Positions 57,134 through 63,960 of a stretch of 64,000 nucleotides of DNA are shown here, piece by piece. The stretch is taken from NCBI GenBank assembly GCA_016705125.1, contig JADIYW010000036.1:276164-340163 (forward strand), written 5' to 3'. Under the pieces are notes generated by a model that saw nothing but the letters and a program-made list of their open reading frames with translations, had not been told where the DNA came from and searched no databases. Source of the DNA: Bacteroidota bacterium. Lineage in GTDB: Bacteria > Bacteroidota > Bacteroidia > Chitinophagales > JADIYW01. Position 1 is the stretch's first letter, and the number at the start of each line of letters is the position of its first letter. A program made the translations under genes and the position numbers.

Positions 57134-57167
57134 TTTGTACGTTACAAAGTACAAATATATGTACAAA
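57134..57167 (-). promoter_or_regulatory. Promoter and operator of the yefM-yoeB pair
   Basis: TATATTTG on the minus strand (57159-57152) is the -7 box. TTTGTAC (57134-57140) and GTACAAA (57149-57155) form an inverted repeat across the expected start site, and a second GTACAAA lies at 57161-57167. YefM binds palindromes of this general layout. Confidence 0.6.
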
Positions 57168-57235
57168 AAATAAAAATGGCGCCTTTTTTCCTTTTATTTA
57201 TTAAAAATTAGGGAAATTCATTTTATTTTAATTTT

Positions 57236-58189
57236 TTACAACACATTTTTCACTATTTCAGACACCATTTTTACATCGCTCATGGTATAATAGTGCAAAC
57301 AAGGGATACCTGCTTTTAACAATTCTTTTGATTGGCTAATACACCATTCAATCCCTAATTGTTTTTCTGCTTCAGGTGTTTTACATTTTTCCATTTCGCT
57401 TTCAAGTGCTTCTGGAATATCTATATAAAATGTACTTGGAATAGACGATAATTGACTTTTTCTTGTCAGCGGCTTTAACCCTGGAATAATGGGAACAGTG
57501 ATGCCTATTTCTCTGCAATCCTTCACAAAATCCAAGAATTTTTTATTGTCGAAAAACATTTGGGTAACAATATAATCGCCGCCGCCATCGATTTTTTGTT
57601 TTAAATAAGTCAAATCTTTTCTATAGCTTGTTGCCTCAAAGTGTTTTTCAGGATAACCTGCTACACCGATACAAAAATCTGTTTTTACGGCATTGCTTAT
57701 TTCTTTATCCAAATAGTTGCCCTCGTTCATGTCCGACATTTGTTTTACCATATCGGATGCATACTTATGTCCTCCAATTTCTGCTACAAAGTTTTTTTCA
57801 AATTTTCTTGCATCACCTCTTAATGCCAATACATTTTGAACGCCCAAATAGTTTAGTTCAATCAATGCATCTTCTGTTTCTTCTACAGTAAAACCACCAC
57901 AAATTAAATGTGGAACAGCTTCTACATTATATTTATTCATAATTGCAGCACAAATACCAACCGTTCCGGGTCGTTTTCTAATGGCTACTTTTTCATAATA
58001 CCCACTTGGCATTAATTTATAAATAAAATCCTCTCTATGATAAGTAACATCAATAAAAGGAGGATTAAACTCCATTAAAGGATCTAAAATATTAAAAAGA
58101 GATTGTATGCTTTTCCCTTTTAGGGGTGGTAATATTTCAAATGACACCTTAGTTTCGGTTGCATTTTTTAGAATTTCTGTAATCTTCAT
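57236..58189 (-). CDS. metF: Methylenetetrahydrofolate reductase
   Basis: 317 residues. TIM-barrel MetF with SFEILPPLKGKS at the N-terminus, the NVLALRGDAR motif, GVAGYPEKH and TQMFFDNKKF, which bind FAD and folate. It makes 5-methyl-THF, the methyl donor for MetH, encoded divergently. A TAAGTTTG box lies at 58216-58223 on this strand. The riboswitch in the shared upstream region faces the other way and cannot act on metF in cis. Confidence 0.96.
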   Translation of the reverse strand: MKITEILKNATETKVSFEILPPLKGKSIQSLFNILDPLMEFNPPFIDVTYHREDFIYKLMPSGYYEKVAIRKRPGTVGICAAIMNKYNVEAVPHLICGGFTVEETEDALIELNYLGVQNVLALRGDARKFEKNFVAEIGGHKYASDMVKQMSDMNEGNYLDKEISNAVKTDFCIGVAGYPEKHFEATSYRKDLTYLKQKIDGGGDYIVTQMFFDNKKFLDFVKDCREIGITVPIIPGLKPLTRKSQLSSIPSTFYIDIPEALESEMEKCKTPEAEKQLGIEWCISQSKELLKAGIPCLHYYTMSDVKMVSEIVKNVL

Positions 58190-58262
58190 TTACCTTAATT
58201 TGTAAAAATAATTTGCAAACTTAGTGATTTATTCAAATATTAATTTTTAAAAAACATTTTTG

Positions 58263-58295
58263 TTTTGAATTTTATATAACAATAATGTATTTTTG
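58263..58295 (+). promoter_or_regulatory. Promoter of the riboswitch-metH transcript
   Basis: TTTTG at 58263-58267 and TATTTTTG at 58288-58295 are 20 nt apart, a near-ideal -33/-7 pair. Transcription would start near 58300, just before the riboswitch. Confidence 0.65.
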
Positions 58296-58307
58296 GGCTG
58301 TTTTTAA

Positions 58308-58417
58308 ACTTATTCAGAAAGATTGAGGGAATAGGCCCTATGAAATCTTGGCAACCATCTTACCTTTTAAAGAAAAGGTGCCAATTCCTATCATGCTCAA
58401 TGCATGAAGAAATAAGT
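58308..58417 (+). ncRNA. SAM-I (S-box) riboswitch
   Basis: The leader has the S-box core. P1 is ACTTATT (58308-58314) with AATAAGT (58411-58417). P2 is AAGAT (58319-58323) with ATCTT (58345-58349), enclosing TGAGGGA, GGCCC and TATGAA. Then GGCAACC (58350-58356), P3 ACCTTTT with AAAAGGT, the conserved GCCAATTCC, and P4 CATGC with GCATG. It binds S-adenosylmethionine. It precedes the split metH genes, so it senses the product of the pathway it controls. Confidence 0.92.
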
Positions 58418-58447
58418 AAAGGGTTTTTATCCACTTATTTCTTTTTC
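58409..58447 (+). terminator. Hairpin and U-tract expression platform after the riboswitch
   Basis: GAAATAAGT (58409-58417) pairs perfectly with ACTTATTTC (58433-58441), with an inner GG/CC pairing, followed by TTTTTC. The 5' arm is the same sequence as the 3' strand of riboswitch P1, so the hairpin and P1 cannot form together. Confidence 0.65.
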
Positions 58448-58477
58448 AATACTGAATTGGTTTTTTAACTAAAAACT

Positions 58478-59485
58478 ATGAAAACAGCATTATTACATAA
58501 AACTGCAAAAGAAAGAATTTTAATTCTTGATGGTGCTATGGGCACCATGATTCAAAGATATCCTTTGGAAGAAGTTGATTTCAGGGGAGAAGATTTTAAA
58601 AACCATGGATTTCCTTTAAAAGGAAATAATGATTTATTATCTATTACTCAGCCCGAAATAATTAAAGCCATCCATAGGGAATATTTACAAGCAGGTGCTG
58701 ATATAATTGAAACAAATACATTTAGTGGCACTTGGATTGCTCAAGCAGATTATCATTTAGAAAAAGAAGTATACCGACTTAATTTTGAAAGTGCAAAAAT
58801 TGCAAAAGAAGTTGCTGAAGAAATTACCCTACTTAATCCAGATAAACCTCGATTTGTAGCTGGTTCATTAGGCCCAACAAATAAAACTTGTTCGATGTCG
58901 CCAGATGTTAACGACCCTGGCTATAGAGCAACCAGTTTTGATGAATTGGCAGGTGCTTATACCGAACAAATAAATGGTTTGTTGGATGGTGGAGCAGATT
59001 TGATTTTAATTGAAACTGTTTTTGACACACTAAATGCGAAAGCAGCACTTTTTGCTTGTCTTTCCGTTTTTGAACAAAGAGAAAAAGAATGGCCAATTAT
59101 AGTAAGTGGCACTATTACCGATCAAAGTGGCAGAACACTTTCAGGACAAACTGCCGAAGCATTTTTAATTTCCGTTTCACATGTAAATTTATTTGCGGTT
59201 GGGTTTAATTGTGCTTTAGGCGCCAAAGACCTACGCCCACATTTACAAGTATTGGCAAAACATGCTCCTTTTTATATTAGTGCCTACCCCAATGCGGGTT
59301 TGCCCAATGAATTTGGACAGTATGACGAAACACCTGAACAAATGGGATCACAAATTCGTGAATTTTTAGAACTCGGTTTGATAAACATATTAGGTGGCTG
59401 TTGTGGTACCACGCCCGATCACATTCGAAAAATGGCTGAAATTGCAAAAAATTATAAACCTCGACCTTTACCAAATATTTCATAA
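58478..59485 (+). CDS. metH: Methionine synthase, homocysteine-binding module (split MetH)
   Basis: 335 residues corresponding to the N-terminal domain of MetH. ILDGAMGTMIQRYPLEE, ADIIETNTF, GSLGPTNKTCSMSPDVNDPGYRATSF and the zinc-site GGCCGTTPDHI (two Cys, with a third in GFNCALGA) are all present. It binds homocysteine on zinc and works with the cobalamin subunit encoded 21 bp downstream. Separation of this domain occurs in other Bacteroidota, so it is a lineage trait and not a broken gene: a normal stop and a new start are present. Confidence 0.93.
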   Translation: MKTALLHKTAKERILILDGAMGTMIQRYPLEEVDFRGEDFKNHGFPLKGNNDLLSITQPEIIKAIHREYLQAGADIIETNTFSGTWIAQADYHLEKEVYRLNFESAKIAKEVAEEITLLNPDKPRFVAGSLGPTNKTCSMSPDVNDPGYRATSFDELAGAYTEQINGLLDGGADLILIETVFDTLNAKAALFACLSVFEQREKEWPIIVSGTITDQSGRTLSGQTAEAFLISVSHVNLFAVGFNCALGAKDLRPHLQVLAKHAPFYISAYPNAGLPNEFGQYDETPEQMGSQIREFLELGLINILGGCCGTTPDHIRKMAEIAKNYKPRPLPNIS

Positions 59486-59506
59486 TCTATTTAGCTAATA
59501 TATTGA

Positions 59507-62188
59507 TTGACAACTTCTAACACCATAAAAGATTTAAAACTAAGCGGACTTGAGCCTTTAGTGATTCGCTCAGGAATGAACTTTGTAAACATTGGTGAAC
59601 GGACCAACGTAACAGGTTCTAAAAAATTCCTAGACCTCATAAAAGCAGAACAATTCGAGGAGGCTTTGTCTGTTGCACTCGACCAAGTTCGTGGTGGTGC
59701 GCAAATATTAGATGTTAATATGGACGAAGGCATGATTGATGGCGAAAAAGTAATGGTTCGATTTCTGAATTTGATTGCTTCGGAACCCGAAATTTCTAGG
59801 ATTCCAATTATGATCGACTCTTCTAAATGGCACATTATTGAAGCAGGTTTGAAATGTGTTCAAGGAAAATGTATCGTAAACTCCATTTCCTTAAAAGAAG
59901 GAGAAGAACCTTTTTTACAACAAGCCAAAACCTTACGAAAATATGGTGCAGCCGTTGTAGTAATGGCATTTGACGAAAAGGGACAAGCCGATAATTTTGA
60001 AAGAAGAAAAGAAATTTGTCAGCGATCGTACGATTTGCTGACTCAAAAAGTAGGCTTCCCTTGTGAGGACATCATCTTTGACCCCAATATTTTTCCAGTT
60101 GCAACGGGTATGGAAGAACATCGAAACAATGCATTAGATTTCTTTTTAGGCACAAAATGGATTAAAGAAAACTTACCCGGCGCAAAAGTAAGTGGTGGTG
60201 TAAGCAATGTTTCCTTTTCATTCAGAGGAAATAATAAAGTACGAGAAGCCATGCATTCCGTTTTTCTATATCATGGAATAGCTGCTGGCATGGACATGGG
60301 CATTGTAAATCCTTCCATGTTAGAAGTTTACGATAATATACCCAAAGAGCTACTAGAAAGAGTAGAGGATGTTATTTTAAATAGGCGAGAAGACGCAACA
60401 GAACGATTGCTTGAGTTTGCCGAAAGCGTAAAAGGTGCTGCCAAAAAACGAGAAGAAGATTTAAGCTGGAGAGCTCAGCCTGTAAACGAACGACTTAAAT
60501 ATGCTTTGGTAAAAGGCGTAATTGAATTTATTGATATAGATGTAGAAGAGGCACGCTTGCAATACAAAAAACCATTAGAAGTGATTGAAGGCCCATTAAT
60601 GGATGCGATGAATGTGGTAGGTGATTTATTTGGTAGTGGTAAAATGTTTTTACCTCAAGTAGTAAAATCGGCACGAGTGATGAAAAAAGCGGTGGCCTTT
60701 TTATTGCCATTTATTGAATTAGAAAAAGCGACTGGAGCTTCCTCAAAGGCTGGAAAAATATTGCTTGCTACTGTAAAAGGCGATGTACATGATATTGGTA
60801 AAAATATTGTTGGCGTAGTATTGGGCTGCAATAATTATGAAATAATTGACATGGGTGTGATGGTTCCATGTGACCAAATTTTAGATAGGGCAATTGCTGA
60901 AAACGTGGATATTATTGGGCTTAGCGGATTAATTACACCATCACTTGACGAAATGGTATATGTGGCCAAAGAGATGGAACGACGCAAAATGAACATTCCT
61001 TTGTTGATTGGAGGTGCGACCACTTCCAAAATTCATACGGCCGTAAAAATTGCGCCACAGTTTAACCAACCTGTTGTGCATGTTTTGGATGCTTCTCGAA
61101 GTGTGCCTGTAGCTTCTAGCTTAATAAGTGATGAAAAAAGAGACTTATTTGTTGAAGGCATTGAAAAAGAATATGAAGAGATGCGTGAGCGCCATAAAAA
61201 CAAAGCAGTAACTAAAGATTATTTACCCTATAGCGAAGCTTTAAAAAACAAATGGCACTTGCCTTGGTCTGGCTATCACCCAAAAACACCTTCGTTTTTA
61301 GGCACCAAAGTATTTGATCATTTTCCTTTAGAAAAACTGAGGAAATATATCGACTGGACACCATTTTTCTCTACTTGGGAATTGCATGGTAAATATCCAA
61401 ATATTTTAGAAGACAAAGTAGTAGGCGTTGAAGCAACCAAATTATTTGCCGATGCAAATGCCATGTTGGATAAAATTATTAATGAAAATTGGCTAAGAGC
61501 AAAAGGAACTATTGGTTTCTTTCCTGCGGCTTCAATTGGTGATGATATAGAAATAAAAAATGGACAAGAATCGCTTACCCTTCACCACATTCGGCAACAG
61601 AACAAAAAAGGACAAAACTTACCTAATTATTGTTTAAGTGATTTTATTGCACCAAAAGAATTAGGCATTAATGATTATATAGGCGCATTTGCCGTTACCA
61701 CAGGGCTCGGCATTGAAAAATGGATTGAACAGTTTGAAAAAGACCACGACGATTACAGTTCTATCATGGTAAAATCCTTAGCCGATAGGTTGGCAGAAGC
61801 ATTTGCAGAATGCTTACACGAAATGGTGCGGGTAGAATTGTGGGGTTTTGCGCCAAGTGAGGGCTTTACAAATGACGAACTCATTAAAGAAAAATATCAA
61901 GGCATAAGGCCTGCACCTGGTTATCCGGCTTGTCCTGACCATACCGAAAAAACAACACTTTTTCATCTGTTGGGTGATGAAGCACAAACAAGTATTTTGC
62001 TTACCGAAAGTATGGCGATGTATCCAACTGCTGCCGTTTCGGGTTGGTATTTTTCGCACCCCGAATCGAAATATTTTGGTATTGGAAAAATCGGAAGAGA
62101 TCAATTAGAAAATTATGCGAAACGAAAAAACATGCCTGTTGAAGTGGCCGAAAGATGGCTTTCCCCTAATTTGAATTATGATGTGTAA
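59507..62188 (+). CDS. metH: Methionine synthase, folate/cobalamin/activation modules (split MetH)
   Basis: 893 residues from a TTG that directly follows an in-frame TGA; the next ATG would cut into the conserved LKLSGLEPLVIR start. Domains: folate-binding barrel (FVNIGERTNVTGSKKF, then DVNMDEGMIDG), cobalamin cap and B12 domain with DVHDIGKNIVGVV (the His ligand), and the SAM-binding reactivation domain (GIRPAPGYPACPDHTEK). It transfers the methyl group from methyl-THF through cob(I)alamin to homocysteine. A second copy of its last 78 bp lies about 160 bp downstream. Confidence 0.95.
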   Translation: MTTSNTIKDLKLSGLEPLVIRSGMNFVNIGERTNVTGSKKFLDLIKAEQFEEALSVALDQVRGGAQILDVNMDEGMIDGEKVMVRFLNLIASEPEISRIPIMIDSSKWHIIEAGLKCVQGKCIVNSISLKEGEEPFLQQAKTLRKYGAAVVVMAFDEKGQADNFERRKEICQRSYDLLTQKVGFPCEDIIFDPNIFPVATGMEEHRNNALDFFLGTKWIKENLPGAKVSGGVSNVSFSFRGNNKVREAMHSVFLYHGIAAGMDMGIVNPSMLEVYDNIPKELLERVEDVILNRREDATERLLEFAESVKGAAKKREEDLSWRAQPVNERLKYALVKGVIEFIDIDVEEARLQYKKPLEVIEGPLMDAMNVVGDLFGSGKMFLPQVVKSARVMKKAVAFLLPFIELEKATGASSKAGKILLATVKGDVHDIGKNIVGVVLGCNNYEIIDMGVMVPCDQILDRAIAENVDIIGLSGLITPSLDEMVYVAKEMERRKMNIPLLIGGATTSKIHTAVKIAPQFNQPVVHVLDASRSVPVASSLISDEKRDLFVEGIEKEYEEMRERHKNKAVTKDYLPYSEALKNKWHLPWSGYHPKTPSFLGTKVFDHFPLEKLRKYIDWTPFFSTWELHGKYPNILEDKVVGVEATKLFADANAMLDKIINENWLRAKGTIGFFPAASIGDDIEIKNGQESLTLHHIRQQNKKGQNLPNYCLSDFIAPKELGINDYIGAFAVTTGLGIEKWIEQFEKDHDDYSSIMVKSLADRLAEAFAECLHEMVRVELWGFAPSEGFTNDELIKEKYQGIRPAPGYPACPDHTEKTTLFHLLGDEAQTSILLTESMAMYPTAAVSGWYFSHPESKYFGIGKIGRDQLENYAKRKNMPVEVAERWLSPNLNYDV

Positions 62189-62201
62189 ACCAGTTTTAAT
62201 C

Positions 62202-62214
62202 GTTGATTATCAAC
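62202..62214. repeat. Copy of the GTTGATTATCAAC near-palindrome
   Basis: Exact 13-bp copy 14 nt after the metH stop. Other exact copies are at 12857-12869 and 46952-46964, with several near copies elsewhere in the window. Confidence 0.6.
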
Positions 62215-62234
62215 TATAAACTTTAATTTACTTC

Positions 62235-62266
62235 TTCGCAGCGTCTCTCGTAGAGGACTCTGCGAA
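62235..62266. repeat. GC-rich imperfect palindrome (REP-like)
   Basis: TTCGCAG (62235-62241) and CTGCGAA (62260-62266) enclose GTCTCT and AGAGGAC, forming a long hairpin far richer in GC than its surroundings. No T tract follows, so a terminator is unlikely. Confidence 0.6.
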
Positions 62267-62316
62267 ATACTAGGTAAAAAATTAAAAACAACTACGCCTT
62301 TTTATATATTGGTTTT

Positions 62317-62340
62317 TCGGTTGGTGAAGACACCAACCGA
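62317..62340. repeat. Perfect 10-bp palindrome with AAGA loop (REP-like)
   Basis: TCGGTTGGTG (62317-62326) and CACCAACCGA (62331-62340), preceded by Ts and followed by As. It lies between metH and the extra metH tail. Its look is that of an interspersed palindromic repeat more than of a terminator. Confidence 0.6.
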
Positions 62341-62345
62341 TAAAA

Positions 62346-62423
62346 AACTATGCAAAGCGAAAAAATATGCCAGTTGATGTGGCCGAAAGATGGCTTTCGC
62401 CGAATCTGAATTATGATGTGTAA
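62346..62423 (+). pseudogene. Second copy of the last 78 bp of metH
   Basis: Aligns without gaps to 62111-62188. Nine bases differ; in the metH frame eight are silent and one changes Glu to Asp. It keeps the reading frame and the TAA stop but has no start or upstream coding part. It is therefore the tail of a formerly functional metH allele and not a freshly decayed duplicate. Confidence 0.85.
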
Positions 62424-62426
62424 TTA

Positions 62427-62546
62427 TTATGATTTTTTACCAGTACAATTTGTCGCTCTACAATAACTATGCGAATAAGCATTTAGCTTTCCACACTTAG
62501 GGCAAGTCCAATCTGGCTTTTGGTCTGGTGTTTTTATTTGTTCCAT
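62427..62546 (-). CDS. RanBP2-type zinc-ribbon microprotein, 39 residues
   Basis: Start ATG at 62546, stop at 62427. The sequence contains DWTCPKCGKLNAYSHSYCRA and then TNC, which follows W-x-C-x2-C-x3-N-x6-C-x4-C, close to RanBP2-type zinc fingers that bind single-stranded RNA or protein. The N-terminus is MEQIKTPDQKP and the end is basic (GKKS). The motif density makes chance unlikely despite the size. It lies in the same direction as the TM2 gene upstream (62623-62826) with a 76-bp gap. Confidence 0.65.
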   Translation of the reverse strand: MEQIKTPDQKPDWTCPKCGKLNAYSHSYCRATNCTGKKS

Positions 62547-62622
62547 ACTAAAATATAACTTTAAATTCTTATTCATTTTTTATTTTATAGTTATTTTAGA
62601 TTAATATAATTATATAAATATA

Positions 62623-62826
62623 TTAATCTAACAAAGATTTACCATCTGCCATTGGTAATTTATTTTTATATATTCTGTATATATCATAAAACCACCATAT
62701 TGCAAACCCACCTGCGGTGAGTGGCATCCAAATCCAATTAGAATATCCCATCGCTCTGCGATGTAAACCAAATTGACCAAATATTATTGCCAACAAAAGC
62801 ATTCCTCCTCTTGATTGTTGTTTCAT
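62623..62826 (-). CDS. TM2-domain membrane protein, 67 residues
   Basis: Begins MKQQSRGGMLLLAIIFGQFGLHRRAMGY and has two membrane helices separated by a short turn, with the TM2 pattern GxFGxHR...G and GGFAIWWFYDIYRIY. The family's role in bacteria is unknown. A charged tail (KNKLPMADGKSLLD) follows. The 151-bp region upstream of it shows no gene. Confidence 0.8.
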   Translation of the reverse strand: MKQQSRGGMLLLAIIFGQFGLHRRAMGYSNWIWMPLTAGGFAIWWFYDIYRIYKNKLPMADGKSLLD

Positions 62827-62977
62827 AGCTTTAGTTTTTAATTTATTTATTTAAAATTTTTCATGCATTTATTGAATATTGATAAGTTTTTGTAACAAAA
62901 GTAGTACGGTGATAATTTATAATATCATTGCTATAAAAAAGTACAACACTGTAGCACATTTTTCTGTATCTTTTTGA

Positions 62978-63799
62978 TTATTTTAAAATATTATTTATTA
63001 TATCAATTTTTTCTACATCAGACAATTCTGCCATGCTATTTAAAATAGCAGTATATATTTCTTCCTCTTCTTGGTTTAATTGCATCTTATCTTTAGGCAC
63101 TGGTGTCCATGCAACTTGATCTAACATTTCTGTTCCGTACTTATCGGCAGAATTTTTAACCAATAGTATCTCTGCCAACTCAGTATTATTGTTTAAAACA
63201 ACTGGATGTTCTACCGAAATAATTGGAAAATCATACAAAGATTTCTTAAACCGAAAATTCAAGCTAATACCAAATAAATAAGGATATTCTGTTATGTGTT
63301 CTTCTGTATTATGCAAAGCTTTAATACAAAAATCATATTCTGATTCATTTAATATTATAGAGTTATCTATCCATTCATAGGGCAAAATTCCAAATGGCGT
63401 AAAAACAAAAGAAACAGGAATATATATATTGTCAATATAAATATCTTGTGGACCAATTATATATCTATTATTTTCCTTATCAGAATGATATATTACAGGT
63501 TTTCTATTGTCCCAATGCGTATGTGGTGCTGTTATAACAAAACCATGTACCTTAGGCAATCCGCCCGTATATTTAAATAACAAATGTTGCAACTTATTGA
63601 TATCTGAATTATTGTATCCATCCGCATCTGGTACAAAACCATATCGATCTCTAATTTTCTCTTTAGCTTCTACAACGGTATTAGAAACATAATCCTGAAA
63701 AATAAAAATTAAATACCCATTTTGTATAGTTTGCTTTAGTAAACTACCCTTTATAGGTTGTAACAATTGTTTTTGTATGGTTTTACTTATTGTTAGCAA
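62978..63799 (-). CDS. Unrecognised protein, about 273 residues
   Basis: I do not recognise the family. A TTG at 63799 is the likely start because no early ATG exists; the frame is open from 63817. The protein looks soluble and mixed alpha/beta, with no signal peptide or membrane helix. It has an aromatic-rich middle (ITAPHTHWDNRKP, then RYIIGPQDIYIDNIYIPVSFVF), an HNTEEHITEY stretch, and an acidic helical tail (EEEEIYTAILNSMAELSDVEKIDIINNILK). It directly follows a 42-residue Cys-rich peptide gene on the same strand (18-21 bp gap), so they may work together. Confidence 0.6.
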   Translation of the reverse strand: MLTISKTIQKQLLQPIKGSLLKQTIQNGYLIFIFQDYVSNTVVEAKEKIRDRYGFVPDADGYNNSDINKLQHLLFKYTGGLPKVHGFVITAPHTHWDNRKPVIYHSDKENNRYIIGPQDIYIDNIYIPVSFVFTPFGILPYEWIDNSIILNESEYDFCIKALHNTEEHITEYPYLFGISLNFRFKKSLYDFPIISVEHPVVLNNNTELAEILLVKNSADKYGTEMLDQVAWTPVPKDKMQLNQEEEEIYTAILNSMAELSDVEKIDIINNILK

Positions 63800-63820
63800 A
63801 GTTAAATAGATAATCTCTTA

Positions 63821-63949
63821 TTAGCAATGATTTTTAGTAGAACACATCCAGACACAACCTTGTTGAGTAAGGTTCGAAAGCAATTTGAGTTTTATCTTTT
63901 CTAAACTCTGTGGAGATACTTTTTTAAATTCAATTTTTAAATTTTTCAT
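63821..63949 (-). CDS. Small Cys-rich peptide, possible RiPP precursor
   Basis: 42 residues, start ATG at 63949 and a double TAATAA stop at 63818-63823. A lysine-rich leader-like half (MKNLKIEFKKVSPQSLEKIK) is followed by LKLLSNLTQQ and a short end, GCVWMCSTKNHC, with three cysteines, a serine and a threonine. This leader-core layout resembles precursors of ribosomally made peptides in Bacteroidota, but no GG cleavage site or modification enzyme is visible in the window. It sits 11 nt after another same-strand gene end. Confidence 0.5.
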   Translation of the reverse strand: MKNLKIEFKKVSPQSLEKIKLKLLSNLTQQGCVWMCSTKNHC

Positions 63950-63960
63950 ATTATTTATTT

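Noticed and set aside
58478..59507. Split of metH as evidence of a nonsense or frameshift mutation
   Set aside because: The break falls at a domain boundary, with a clean stop, a gap of 21 nt and a new start, and split MetH is known in Bacteroidota. It is a normal lineage feature.
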